Positions 8,412-17,043 of a DNA stretch of 64,000 bases are shown here, piece after piece. Position 1 is the stretch's first letter. Each line of letters begins with the position of its first letter. This stretch comes from Chloroflexota bacterium. Lineage in GTDB: Bacteria; Chloroflexota; UBA6077; FW602-bin22; JAMCYS01. The notes under the pieces were generated by a model, which saw nothing but the letters and a program-made list of their open reading frames with translations, did no database searches and was not told where the DNA came from. Location of the stretch: NCBI GenBank assembly GCA_023473795.1, contig JAMCYS010000086.1, positions 62,001 to 126,000 on the forward strand, read 5' to 3'. The translations under genes and the position numbers were made by a program.

Positions 8412-9272
8412 TCAGGCCAAAGTTGGCAAAGTCCTCTTTAGCCAGGCAATACTATCGGCCAGCTCGTCGTCCTCATTGCGGTCGGGCGGCAATATGTCCA
8501 GTTCCACGCAGAGGAGCCCGTCGTAGCCCGCGTCCTTGAGCGCCCGCAGCACCCGCGTGAGGTCCAGAAAGCCGTTACCCAGCCCTATCGAAGGGAAGAA
8601 CGTCTTCCAGGCCCGCGGCGACCCAACCCCTGTGGCCGTTGCGTCCTTGACGTGGGTGGTGACCGCGTACGGCGCCAGCTTCACGCTCTCGGCGATCGTG
8701 TCTTCGAACAGGCGCAGGTTGTTGCAGGTGTCGAGCGTCACGCCCAGATTGGGGGCGTCCACCCTGTGGATCAGCTCGATCATCTCGTCGGCCAGGAAAT
8801 CGCCGTGATTCTCCAGCCCCAGAGTGAGGCCTAGGTCCGCCGCCACCGCGCTGAGACTCTTCAACTGCGGCACCAGGCGCCGGTAGCTGTCCTCAACCGG
8901 TTCCTGGCCACGAAAACGGAAGTTGCCGCAGGGAACGCGCATCACCTTGGCGCCGAGCAGCTCCGCCGAGCGGAAGTGCGCGCGCAAGTCCCGGTAGGCT
9001 TCCTCGGACTTGCCCATGTGCAGGCCCAGCGGGTGACCCCAGGCAAGCACCCTCTCCAGCCCGGCCGCATCCAGCTTGGCCCGCAGGTCACGCAGGAAGC
9101 GCTCGTCCAGAGACGGCATGAAGCAGCTCTCCAACGACACTCCCGCCACTTCCAACTTGACGGCGGCGGCGATGAGCTCGTCGATGGTGCGGCGCTCGCC
9201 AACCGGGGATTGTTCCGGATAGACCTCGCCGAAGAAACGGTGCCAGCAATAGCTGTCGATACCGGGACGCAT
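8412..9272 (-). CDS. Sugar phosphate isomerase/epimerase (xylose isomerase-like TIM barrel)
   Basis: The 286-residue protein has the AP-endonuclease-2/xylose-isomerase-like TIM-barrel fold. Metal-ligand segments are visible: LGLENHGDFLADE near residue 150 (Glu), VTLDTCNNLRLFED near 178 (Asp), TTHVKDATATG near 205 (His/Asp) and LCVELDILPPD near 260 (Glu). Such enzymes isomerise or epimerise sugars, keto-sugars or inosose. It is the last gene of the second importer operon, separated from MalG by a hairpin, so it probably acts on that importer's substrate. The TIM barrel and the Gfo/Idh enzyme next door are a pairing common in cyclitol and keto-sugar pathways. Confidence 0.87.
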   Translation of the reverse strand: MRPGIDSYCWHRFFGEVYPEQSPVGERRTIDELIAAAVKLEVAGVSLESCFMPSLDERFLRDLRAKLDAAGLERVLAWGHPLGLHMGKSEEAYRDLRAHFRSAELLGAKVMRVPCGNFRFRGQEPVEDSYRRLVPQLKSLSAVAADLGLTLGLENHGDFLADEMIELIHRVDAPNLGVTLDTCNNLRLFEDTIAESVKLAPYAVTTHVKDATATGVGSPRAWKTFFPSIGLGNGFLDLTRVLRALKDAGYDGLLCVELDILPPDRNEDDELADSIAWLKRTLPTLA

Positions 9273-9356
9273 TGTTCTTGCCCTCCCATAGACCAGTTCG
9301 TTGCCCTGCCCCCGGCAGAGTCCCCCTGGTCAGCAAGCCGAGCTGAGGCAGGCAGA

Positions 9357-9387
9357 AGTCCCCCCTCCCAACTTGGGAAGGGGGACT
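9357..9387 (-). terminator. Intercistronic hairpin between MalG and the isomerase
   Basis: AGTCCCCC (9357-9364) pairs with GGGGGACT (9380-9387), with further pairing inside the loop. It lies about 20 bases after the MalG stop and has no clear T-run. It may reduce expression of the isomerase relative to the importer. Confidence 0.45.
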
Positions 9388-9407
9388 CGACAGGAGTCTG
9401 GTGACGA

Positions 9408-10265
9408 CTAGCCCTTGACGGCTCCGGCGGTCAGTCCGCGCACCAGATAGTTGCGCACGAGCAGCGAGAAGATGACAACCGGCAACATGACCATCGTGCC
9501 GCCCGCCGCGATGTTGCCCCACTCCCAGCCCTCATAGGTCATGAAGTTGACCACCGCGACCGGTGCCGTCATAGACTTCGTCCTGGTCAGGATCAGAGCA
9601 TAGAAGAAGTCATTCCACGAGAAGAGGAAGGTGAAGATGGCCGTCGCCGCCAGGCCGGGCGCCGAGAGGGGTAGAATGACCCTCAAGAAGGTCCCCCAGA
9701 CGCTGGCGCCGTCGATGAGCGCCGCCTCCTCCAGCACCCGGGGAATGCTGTCGAAGAAGGTGCGCATCATCCAGATGACGAGCGAGAGGTTGAAGGTGAG
9801 ATAGACAATCACCAAGCCGTGCAGAGTGTCTAGCCAGTCCAACCGTTGGTAGACCAGGAAGAAGGGAATGGTGAAGGCGATAGGCGGCGCCATGCGCGTC
9901 GCCAAAATCCAGAGTGCGATAGGGCCCTGGCCCCGAATGCGCGAACGCGAAAGGGTATACGAAGCCGGAACCCCGAAGAGCAGGGAGAGGACAGTCGTCG
10001 TCACCCCGACGATGGTGCTGTTGGTGAACGACCTCTGGTACTGGCCGCCAAACAGGGCAGCATAGTGCTCGAGCGTCGGCTGGAAGAACAGCACCGGCGG
10101 CCAGGCGGCGATGAGCTCGTCCGGCTTGAAGGACATTATCAGCAGCCAGAGGAAGGGAAACATCACCACAATGATCAGCAGTATGACGGCAGCGTAACCC
10201 AACGGCCTGGTCCAGGCGCGCCGCCGGGCCTTGCTGCTCTGTTTGGCAACAGCCGAGCTACTCAA
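9408..10265 (-). CDS. Carbohydrate ABC transporter permease, MalG type (second importer)
   Basis: Permease of 285 residues with the EAA loop LEEAALIDGASVWGTFLRVILPL and the C-terminal GLTAGAVKG. I choose TTG 10265 as start: GGAGG lies just upstream, and the junction (TTG AGT AGC inside the GAG TAG end of MalF, 8-base overlap) is the same as in the first importer, where the protein is also 285 residues. A longer in-frame start at 10283 exists but would overlap MalF by 26 bases. It is closely related to the gene at 4733-5590, which suggests duplication of a whole importer cassette. Partner ATPase not in the window. Confidence 0.92.
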   Translation of the reverse strand: MSSSAVAKQSSKARRRAWTRPLGYAAVILLIIVVMFPFLWLLIMSFKPDELIAAWPPVLFFQPTLEHYAALFGGQYQRSFTNSTIVGVTTTVLSLLFGVPASYTLSRSRIRGQGPIALWILATRMAPPIAFTIPFFLVYQRLDWLDTLHGLVIVYLTFNLSLVIWMMRTFFDSIPRVLEEAALIDGASVWGTFLRVILPLSAPGLAATAIFTFLFSWNDFFYALILTRTKSMTAPVAVVNFMTYEGWEWGNIAAGGTMVMLPVVIFSLLVRNYLVRGLTAGAVKG

Positions 10266-11208
10266 CGTCCACCTCCATCCCAACCGTGCGGATAATCAGC
10301 CAGGCGAGGAGGAACGTGGCAAGGACCATCACCACCGTGATGGCGCTGGCGAAGCCGAGATACGAAAAGTTAAAGGCCTGCATGAAGGAGTACCAGTTCG
10401 TCACGTTGGTTACCGAACCAGGACCGCCCTGAGTCAGAATGTAGATTAGCGGAAAGGCCTTCATACTATCGATCAAACGGAACAGCCCGGCCACGAGGAT
10501 CGCCGGCCGCAGCAACGGCAGCACGACGTACATGAACTTCTGCCAGGCCCCGGCGCCGTCGATGAGCGCCGCCTCCAGCGGCTCCTCCGGCAGCATTTGC
10601 AGGGCGGCCAGCAACATCAACATCGTGAAGGGAAACCACTCCCAGACGTCGGCGATGATAATTGACCAGAGCGCGTAGTCAGGGCTGGTGATCATCGCCC
10701 CCATCGGATGGCCGATGGCGTTCAAGAACAGGTGGAAGGGGCTAATGTCCGGTGTGTAGAGCACCTTCCAGATGATCGCCACCACGATCGGCGGCAGCAC
10801 CATCGGAATCAAGAACATCGTGCGCACGGCCTCCAGGAAGCGGGAGCGAGAGTTGAGCAACACCGCCACCGCCAGTCCGGCCAGCAGCTGGAAGCCCACC
10901 GTCCAGAACGAGAGTTGCACTTGGATCCAGACCGATTCCTGGACACGCCCGTCCTGGATCAAGGCCACGTAGTTCTGCAGCGGGTCTGAGAAGTCGGTCT
11001 CCGACCCAGGGAGGGTTGGATTCAGAGGCGTCAAGCTGGTCACGAACAGATAGATCGTCGGTAGCAGGGTGACGACCACCAGCACGATCAACGCCGGCCA
11101 GAGCCCATACATGAACTCGCGGCGCCGCTGGTTCTCCCAGCCGTGGGCGGGCGCCAGCACTAACTGTTGTAGGTCAGTCGACGCACGGGTATCGTTGCGA
11201 TCCGCCAT
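10258..11208 (-). CDS. Carbohydrate ABC transporter permease, MalF type (second importer)
   Basis: A 316-residue inner-membrane permease. A polar N-terminal tail of about 30 residues precedes six membrane segments, and the EAA loop EEPLEAALIDGAGAWQKFMYV is near residue 212. It follows the binding-protein gene across an intercistronic hairpin and overlaps MalG by 8 bases. Its ribosome site is weak, in line with the permeases being made in smaller amounts than the binding protein. It should form the translocation pore with MalG of this operon. Confidence 0.92.
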   Translation of the reverse strand: MADRNDTRASTDLQQLVLAPAHGWENQRRREFMYGLWPALIVLVVVTLLPTIYLFVTSLTPLNPTLPGSETDFSDPLQNYVALIQDGRVQESVWIQVQLSFWTVGFQLLAGLAVAVLLNSRSRFLEAVRTMFLIPMVLPPIVVAIIWKVLYTPDISPFHLFLNAIGHPMGAMITSPDYALWSIIIADVWEWFPFTMLMLLAALQMLPEEPLEAALIDGAGAWQKFMYVVLPLLRPAILVAGLFRLIDSMKAFPLIYILTQGGPGSVTNVTNWYSFMQAFNFSYLGFASAITVVMVLATFLLAWLIIRTVGMEVDVE

Positions 11209-11240
11209 CTAGATTACCCCGACCTAGTCGATGCGAAATG

Positions 11241-11270
11241 GGTGCAGCGGGCATCCCGGCCCGCTGCACC
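11241..11270 (-). terminator. Intercistronic hairpin between binding protein and permeases
   Basis: A 12-bp perfect stem (GGTGCAGCGGGC 11241-11252 with its complement 11259-11270) lies 19 bases past the binding-protein stop, with no T-run. The placement parallels the malE-malF intergenic structure of enteric bacteria, which protects the binding-protein mRNA and lowers permease message. Confidence 0.55.
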
Positions 11271-11289
11271 TCGATACATGAACCCAGGG

Positions 11290-12795
11290 CTAGATGTCGA
11301 TCTTGAAGCCGGCCTTCTTGATGTCGGCGGCCGCTTCCTGATTGGCGGTCTTCATCGCCGCCTCAGGCGTAGCCTGGCCGGTGGCGATCGCCGAGACGGC
11401 CTTATTGATCGCGGCGCCGATCTGCGGGAACGGCACCACCGTGCGGTATGCCATGTAGGCGGGCTTCTGGCCAAGAAGATTGGCGTACAGCGAGGCCACG
11501 TCCTGGCCGTTCAGAGTCATCATCTTCTTATACTCGGGGGTGTTCACCACCGAGAGCCGGCAGATGGTCGAGTACTTGAGCTCGATAGAAAGACGCTTGA
11601 TCATCTCGGGCGAGTAGGCCCACTTGATCCACTCCCAGGCGGCGTCCTTGTTCTTGGAGCCAATCGGGATGCCGGCGCCGTGGGAGTTGATCTGCGGGAA
11701 GGCGCCTTTCGGCCCGGACGGGAAGACGGCGTACTTTACGGTGGTGGCGCACTTGCTCTTGGCCGGGTCGGCGATCGGCGATAGCCAGGCCAGCGACTGG
11801 GTGCGGAAGTTGGCGCGTCCCTGCAGCTGCGCTTCCATCGCCTGTGTGTCGGTGTAGGAGAGCACGCCGTCAGGACAGTACTTCTTCAACAGGTTGGCGT
11901 AGAAACCGGCGCCCTGCGCCACTTCGGGGGTGTCCAGGACCGGCGTCAGATTGTCCGGCGGGTTCTTCAAGATGGAGCCGCCGTAACCCTGAATGTAACC
12001 AATCGACTCCCAGTGGTGCAGGTTGTCCTCGACGAAGGCCTTGACCCCATCTTTGTCTTGCACGGCGTCGAAGACCTTGATCATCTCGTCGAAGGTCTTC
12101 GGCATCTGCAGGCCCGCCTTCTCCACCAGGTCGCCGCGCGCCGCCGCCATCAGCTGGCCGCCGCACTCGTGCGGCATGGCGAAGCGGTGCCCGTCCTTGC
12201 CCCGCAGGGCCTGCATTGCAGCGGGGGCGAAATCGTCGGCATTCCACTCCTTGGGCGTCTTGTTCGGGTCGGCGATGTACGGCTCCAGGTCGGTGAACCA
12301 GCCGGCGCCGATCCACTTGCTAGTGTAGATGAACGTGATGTTGGCGAAGTCGTAGGCCGAGCCCTTGGTGGAGAGCTCGAGGTCCATCTTCTGGTTGTAG
12401 TTCGCGAAGACGTTGACGTCGATGTTGACCTTGGCGCCGGTCAACGCCTCGAACTCGGGCGTGAGGGCCTTGATCTGATCCGAGTACGGGTGCTGGAACA
12501 AAGCCCCGTTCAGACTCACACCGGCCAGCTTCTTGGCCGCGCCGGCTTGGGTCGGGGCCTGCGTCGCCGCCGCCGCGGCACTCGGCGCGGGCGCCGTGGT
12601 CGCGGCTGGCTTGGGAGCCTGGGTCGCCGCAGGCGCCGTGGTCGCGGCCGGCTTGGGAGCCGTCGTCGGCGCCGCAGCCGGCGTCTGGCAACCGGCGGCA
12701 ATGGCAGCGGCGCCGAGGGCGGTCACCGCGCCGAGGAAGGCACGCCGGGTCACGATGCGCTTGCCGCTAGGATCCTTGGACATTTGGTCTGACAT
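11290..12795 (-). CDS. Carbohydrate ABC transporter substrate-binding protein (second importer)
   Basis: The 501-residue lipoprotein receptor has a Tat-like signal (TRRAFLGAV) leading to a lipobox AAGC near residue 36. A long low-complexity linker of repeated Ala/Pro/Thr/Lys (about residues 37-88) should hold the domain away from the membrane. The binding domain resembles the receptor at 3259-4650 (LSTKGSAYDFANI, WIGAGWF, YMAYRTVVPFPQIG), so both importers may descend from one duplicated cassette. It is first in its operon, with its own promoter (12917-12945) and a CcpA/LacI-like site over the start point, so it is probably under catabolite or sugar-responsive repression. Ligand unknown. Confidence 0.9.
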   Translation of the reverse strand: MSDQMSKDPSGKRIVTRRAFLGAVTALGAAAIAAGCQTPAAAPTTAPKPAATTAPAATQAPKPAATTAPAPSAAAAATQAPTQAGAAKKLAGVSLNGALFQHPYSDQIKALTPEFEALTGAKVNIDVNVFANYNQKMDLELSTKGSAYDFANITFIYTSKWIGAGWFTDLEPYIADPNKTPKEWNADDFAPAAMQALRGKDGHRFAMPHECGGQLMAAARGDLVEKAGLQMPKTFDEMIKVFDAVQDKDGVKAFVEDNLHHWESIGYIQGYGGSILKNPPDNLTPVLDTPEVAQGAGFYANLLKKYCPDGVLSYTDTQAMEAQLQGRANFRTQSLAWLSPIADPAKSKCATTVKYAVFPSGPKGAFPQINSHGAGIPIGSKNKDAAWEWIKWAYSPEMIKRLSIELKYSTICRLSVVNTPEYKKMMTLNGQDVASLYANLLGQKPAYMAYRTVVPFPQIGAAINKAVSAIATGQATPEAAMKTANQEAAADIKKAGFKIDI

Positions 12796-12895
12796 TGACT
12801 CTCATCCTCCACTCAATTTCGACTGAGCTTCGTTGGCGGTGCGGCCGGCCCGCACCGGCCGCCTCGGTATGACCTTTAGCGCGGCATCGGCCATT

Positions 12896-12909
12896 TGTTA
12901 GCGCTTTGA
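12896..12909 (-). promoter_or_regulatory. LacI/CcpA-type operator (cre-like) at the start point of the second importer
   Basis: On the minus strand the site reads TCAAAGCGCTAACA. It matches the cre consensus TGWAANCGNTNWCA at every fixed position except the second, with the central AGCGCT palindrome of LacI-family operators. It lies just downstream of the -10 box, across the predicted start. No LacI-family gene is in the window. Confidence 0.55.
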
Positions 12910-12916
12910 TCGACAG

Positions 12917-12945
12917 AGCATAACACAAGGTATTATGCCAGTCAA
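12917..12945 (-). promoter_or_regulatory. Sigma-70 promoter of the second sugar importer operon
   Basis: Minus strand TTGACT (12945-12940), a 17-base spacer and TATGCT (12922-12917). The start is expected near 12910, inside the cre-like site. Confidence 0.6.
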
Positions 12946-13059
12946 CACGCGCACCGCTGGCGCGACTGCGTGCTCAGTTGGCATGGTCTGGCAGACCGGC
13001 CGACTTATCCAGCACGCCGGCCGTTCATTGGCGAGCTTGCCAGGCTACCTTCGGCATTC

Positions 13060-15486
13060 TTACTCCAACCTATGCTCGGTGCGCCGGATGATGTTGTCCT
13101 GTGTCGCCCGGTCGATGGTGGTGAACAGCGCACAGTAGCCCGCCACGCGCACCATGAGATTGCGATGCCGCTCGGGGTGCTCCTGCGCATCCCTCAGCGT
13201 GGCCGCGTCCACCACGTTGAACTGCACGTGCCAGCCGCGCCAATCGGCGAAGGAGCGCAACAGCCCCACCAGCCGCCGCAGCCCCCCTCCAGCCAGTACG
13301 TCCGGAGAGAATTTCAGGTTCAGTATCTGCCCGCCCGTGATCTCCAGGGACGGCAGCTTGGTCACGGAGCGGATGGCTGCCGTCGGGCCCAGCACATCGC
13401 TGCCCGGCTGTGGCGATGAGCCCTCGGCTAGAGTCTCGCCTGCCCGCCGGCCGTCGGGAGTGGCCCCGACGACGAAACCCGCCGGCACGTTGGCGGAAAC
13501 CGTGGAGGTCGAGGCGAAGTAGCCCCCACCGATGGGCCCCCGCCCCCAGCGTCGGTTGTGATACTGGCCAACCTCGCGGATGAAGTCGCCGTAGGCCCGC
13601 GCCGCCAACAGGTCCACCGAGTCGTCGTCGTTGCCGTACTTGGGCACCTTGTTGAGGAGCAGCTGACGCAGTTCCTCTCCCCCAGGGCTCGCCCAGTTAG
13701 CCCGCATTGCCGCCAGAAGGTCGCCGCCCGAAACGACCCGCTTCTCGTAAACCATCTGCCGCAGCGCCGCCAGGGAGTTGGCGACGTTGGCGATGCCGAC
13801 CTGCGAGCCGCTGATTATGTCGTACAGCGCCCCGCCCTCGTTGAGTGTCTTACCCCGTCCGATGCAGTCCTGCACCAGAGCCGAGCAAAGCGGGTCCGGT
13901 GCGTTTACTTCTAACGAAGCATCGACCACGGAGTCGGCGATTATCGTTAACTTGATGTAAAACGCCAGCTGCCGGCGCCAGGCGGCGAGCACCTCGTCAA
14001 AGCTGCCAAAGGTAGCCAGACTGCCTTTTCCAGGGCGGAGCGACACGCCGCTGGCCAGATCTTGCCCGCCGTTGAGGGCCAGCTCCAGGACCTTCATGAA
14101 GTTCAAGAAGGTCATACCATTGCAGCGGTAGCCCCACTTGCCGGGCACCGCCACCTCGACGCAGCCGATCATCGCGTAGTCGTGGGCGTCGGCCAGCGAT
14201 ATGCCCCGGGCCAAGAGAGCGGGCACGATGGCCTCGTCATCTTCCATAGCCGGCATGCCGTAGCCCTGGCTAATGGCCTCGGCGCAGGCCAGAAGATAGG
14301 CGTCTGGGCTCCGGTGATGGTAGCGCGCGGAGAGGTTAGGCGCCGGCAGGCGGGTGGCGTCCATCGCCTTTAGGGCCAGGTAGGTGACCTCGTTAGTGGC
14401 ATCGGCACCGTCGGGCGTCTGGCCGCCAATGGTAGCGTTCTGGTAGAGCGGGTAGCCCGCCGCGTACTGGGTGTTGGCCCAAGGCCTGACCTTGTTGATC
14501 CAGTGCAGCTTGACCCACAGACAGGCCAGCAGCTCCGCCGCCGCGCCAGGCGATGTCCGTCCGGCCGCCAGATCGGCCTTGTAGAAGGGATACAAGTACT
14601 GGTCGATGCGTCCCAGAGAGACCGAGTGGCCGCTGCTCTCGATCTGCAGCGCGAGCTGCACGAACCAGACGCTCTGCACGGCCTCTTGAAAGGTGCGGGG
14701 GGGCAGGGCGGGAACCCGCTCGCAGGCTGACGCGATGACGTTCAGCTCGCGACGCCGCTCAGACCGGCCCTCGGTCGCGGCAAGGCGGCGGGCCAAGGAG
14801 GCGAAGCGCGCCGCGAAGGCCTTGACCGCGTCACAAACGAGGAGGACCGATTCCAGGAACGGCACCTTATCGAAATCGCCCGGCACCGCCAGATCGAGAG
14901 CCGAAAGGGCCAGCTCGGCTCGCCGGCGCACGCCCGCCAGGCCCTCCCGCAGCAGGGTGGGATAGTCGACCGAGAGGTGAGCCGGCCCGCACGAGGTCAG
15001 CGGGATAATGTTGAAGGCCTTGACCTCGCGCCAGGCTTGTTCCACCTCTCTCGGTAACGTGACCAGGACTCTGTCGGTGTGCGTGTGCCCACCCCAGCGG
15101 GGGATGATGCCGAGCAGATCGGCCCGCACCGCGGGCGGCACCAGAAAGGGGTCCGCCGAGCGACCGGGCAGAAGGTCGATTTCCTCGGCGAGCCAATCGA
15201 CCGCGTATTCTGGGAAGACCGGCGCCGCCCGCACGGCGCTCGCCTGGTTACCGACCAGCAGCTCGTCGTCGGCGATGTAGATGCTCATCTGCTCCAGCGT
15301 GGCCGCGAGAGCCAGGGCGCGGCGGCGCACCGGCGGCTGGGCCAGATTGGCGAAATAAGCATCGGTGACCAACAGGGCACGTTCGCTGCAAAGACGCGGG
15401 GCGGCATAGAGCGCTTGATCCTTGAGATGGCGCACGCGCTCGGTCGCGGCGGAGCCGTCCAGGAAAGCAAGAGTGGTCGTCGCCAA
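13060..15486 (-). CDS. Glycyl-radical enzyme, pyruvate-formate-lyase/diol-dehydratase family (CxE type)
   Basis: An 808-residue anaerobic radical enzyme. The thiyl-radical loop is GCVE with Cys442 and Glu444; the CxE pattern marks the dehydratase/lyase branch (diol, choline, isethionate, hydroxyproline enzymes) rather than true pyruvate formate-lyase, which has Cys-Cys. The C-terminal radical motif RVAGYCALF...QDNIIRRTEH places the glycyl radical at Gly783. Start is TTG at 15486 with AGGAGG seven bases before it. It lies between the LarA-like gene and the second importer in one direction, so its substrate is probably an imported polyol, sugar acid or sulfonate. No radical-SAM activase of the PflA type is in the window, although one is obligatory. 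Confidence 0.9.
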   Translation of the reverse strand: MATTTLAFLDGSAATERVRHLKDQALYAAPRLCSERALLVTDAYFANLAQPPVRRRALALAATLEQMSIYIADDELLVGNQASAVRAAPVFPEYAVDWLAEEIDLLPGRSADPFLVPPAVRADLLGIIPRWGGHTHTDRVLVTLPREVEQAWREVKAFNIIPLTSCGPAHLSVDYPTLLREGLAGVRRRAELALSALDLAVPGDFDKVPFLESVLLVCDAVKAFAARFASLARRLAATEGRSERRRELNVIASACERVPALPPRTFQEAVQSVWFVQLALQIESSGHSVSLGRIDQYLYPFYKADLAAGRTSPGAAAELLACLWVKLHWINKVRPWANTQYAAGYPLYQNATIGGQTPDGADATNEVTYLALKAMDATRLPAPNLSARYHHRSPDAYLLACAEAISQGYGMPAMEDDEAIVPALLARGISLADAHDYAMIGCVEVAVPGKWGYRCNGMTFLNFMKVLELALNGGQDLASGVSLRPGKGSLATFGSFDEVLAAWRRQLAFYIKLTIIADSVVDASLEVNAPDPLCSALVQDCIGRGKTLNEGGALYDIISGSQVGIANVANSLAALRQMVYEKRVVSGGDLLAAMRANWASPGGEELRQLLLNKVPKYGNDDDSVDLLAARAYGDFIREVGQYHNRRWGRGPIGGGYFASTSTVSANVPAGFVVGATPDGRRAGETLAEGSSPQPGSDVLGPTAAIRSVTKLPSLEITGGQILNLKFSPDVLAGGGLRRLVGLLRSFADWRGWHVQFNVVDAATLRDAQEHPERHRNLMVRVAGYCALFTTIDRATQDNIIRRTEHRLE

Positions 15487-15502
15487 AGGCGATCCTCCTC
15501 CC

Positions 15503-15577
15503 GGCGCGGGCGCGCTACCCGCGCCGGTTGCCAGAGACAGACTTCCTGAGCAGGCCTTCCGGGCACCGCTCAGGAAG
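15503..15577 (-). repeat. Two consecutive intercistronic hairpins between the LarA-like and glycyl-radical genes
   Basis: CTTCCTGAGC (15542-15551) pairs with GCTCAGGAAG (15568-15577), and GGCGCGGG (15503-15510) pairs with CCCGCGCC (15518-15525). They occupy nearly all of the 105-base gap and end just before the ribosome site of the glycyl-radical gene. They probably act as processing or stability elements; no T-run follows. Confidence 0.5.
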
Positions 15578-15591
15578 AGGCGCGACGCTAA

Positions 15592-17016
15592 CTACTTGTC
15601 GGCGAACACGTGCGCCGGCACCTTGAGCAGGTACTCGGGCAGCGCCAGGATCTTGGGATTCTTGCCGACGTACTTCTCGGCGGCCTTAACGGCCTCATCG
15701 AAAGTGGCCGTGGGAATGAAGCCCATCGAGCGGGCGATGCCGGGCTCCTTGGCACCGGGCATGAACATGGCTTTCGTGCTGCGCAGGGCAACGCCGCCCA
15801 TATACAGCATCGAGAAGGCGTGGAACGGGTGGTAAGCATGCTCGAAGCGGAATTTGCTGATGTACTCGGGCCGGGAGGCGAACTCCTCCTCGTACTTCAC
15901 CATGTCCTCAGGCGCGTTGCCGTTCTTCTGGTAGACGTCGTAAATCTCCCGGTAGGCCGGGAACCACTCGTCGTTGAACCAGCCGTCGCAAATCGAGGGC
16001 ACGATGACAACCGGGTTGGGGTTGAGCGCACCCGCGACGCGGCAAAGCGTGGCGCCGACCGCTTGCGTCATCAGGATCGGGTTGGTGCCCATGCCGGGGC
16101 CGTAGTGGAAGGTGCGAGGTTCGCCGAAGACCAACACGTCGGCCTTTTCGGTAGCCATGTGCACGTTCGTACGCTTGTCGGCCAGCGGCCAACTGGCCTG
16201 CTGCACGCCCTCGCACGAACCGGCAAAGACGCCAAGCACTTGGGCATTGGTGTCCACCACAGCATCCACCGCGAACATCCTCTTGCCGATTCGCTCTTCG
16301 ATCGTCTTGCCGATCGTATCGAATTGCTCGCGCATGTACTGATGGGTCGTGGTGGGCATGAAATCGTCGCGGTACATGGTTGCCGGCGTGTGATGGCAGC
16401 GAATCGAACGCCAGTGGGTGAGCCCTGTTACCAGCATCTTGTAGCCGCCGGAATAGCCGCCGTACGGATTGCCCTGAGCGTGACCGAGGATGATGGCGAA
16501 GTCAGACTCGGCGACCAGACGATTGCAGAAGACCCGGTCGCCGTGACTGTCGACGCCCAGGTCGACCACGCCCTCCGGGTCCTCGGCATCGTGCCGGACC
16601 AGCCGCCCGCTGTCGGCGAACTCGTCAACGATCTCCTTCGGCAGATACATGTAAAGCTCTTCGCGGGTGTTCTCGCGATGCAGTCCGGGCGCCTGCAGAA
16701 GGGTGATGTTCTCTTCCTTGACCCCAGCGGCGCGCAGCTCCTCCAGAATCAGGGGGATGGCTACTCGGCGGTGAGTGCGCTCGTGCATGCCGCCCTTCAC
16801 CCGGTCGGGGAAGGCCATTACTACCTTGCTCCGCGGTCCCACCGATTCGCGGATGGGCTTCATGCCCGCCGGATTGGCCAGCGCCTTGCGCGTGGCTTCC
16901 CAGGGGTCAACGGCGGGCGGGTCGACGTAGGTCTCACCGTAACGGACCACGGTAGCGCTCTGCGGCAGCTCGACGGTCATCTTGCCGTCGCCGTACTCCA
17001 GCGTGACTTCCCTCAT
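15592..17016 (-). CDS. LarA-like (DUF2088) nickel-pincer racemase/epimerase family protein
   Basis: A 474-residue LarA-superfamily protein. LarA epimerises alpha-hydroxy acids with a nickel-pincer nucleotide. Family landmarks are visible: an acidic-Arg segment FPDRVKGG near residue 70 (where LarA binds substrate), APGLHREN near 110 (catalytic His region) and YSGGYKMLVTG near 190 (SGGxK, the Lys that attaches the cofactor in LarA). The 20-70 residues beyond classical LarA length and the DRVKGG in place of D-x-T-R suggest a different substrate. It is 27 bases from the reductase gene upstream and is followed by the glycyl-radical gene. The NPN-cofactor genes larB, larC and larE are not in the window. 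Confidence 0.78.
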   Translation of the reverse strand: MREVTLEYGDGKMTVELPQSATVVRYGETYVDPPAVDPWEATRKALANPAGMKPIRESVGPRSKVVMAFPDRVKGGMHERTHRRVAIPLILEELRAAGVKEENITLLQAPGLHRENTREELYMYLPKEIVDEFADSGRLVRHDAEDPEGVVDLGVDSHGDRVFCNRLVAESDFAIILGHAQGNPYGGYSGGYKMLVTGLTHWRSIRCHHTPATMYRDDFMPTTTHQYMREQFDTIGKTIEERIGKRMFAVDAVVDTNAQVLGVFAGSCEGVQQASWPLADKRTNVHMATEKADVLVFGEPRTFHYGPGMGTNPILMTQAVGATLCRVAGALNPNPVVIVPSICDGWFNDEWFPAYREIYDVYQKNGNAPEDMVKYEEEFASRPEYISKFRFEHAYHPFHAFSMLYMGGVALRSTKAMFMPGAKEPGIARSMGFIPTATFDEAVKAAEKYVGKNPKILALPEYLLKVPAHVFADK

Positions 17017-17043
17017 TTATGTCTCCTGTCTGATGTGCGGTCT

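Noticed and set aside
12533-12700. Repetitive Ala/Pro/Thr-coding DNA that could be a tandem repeat or CRISPR-like array
   Set aside because: It encodes the flexible linker of the lipoprotein receptor; the repeats are irregular, in frame and not separated by spacers.
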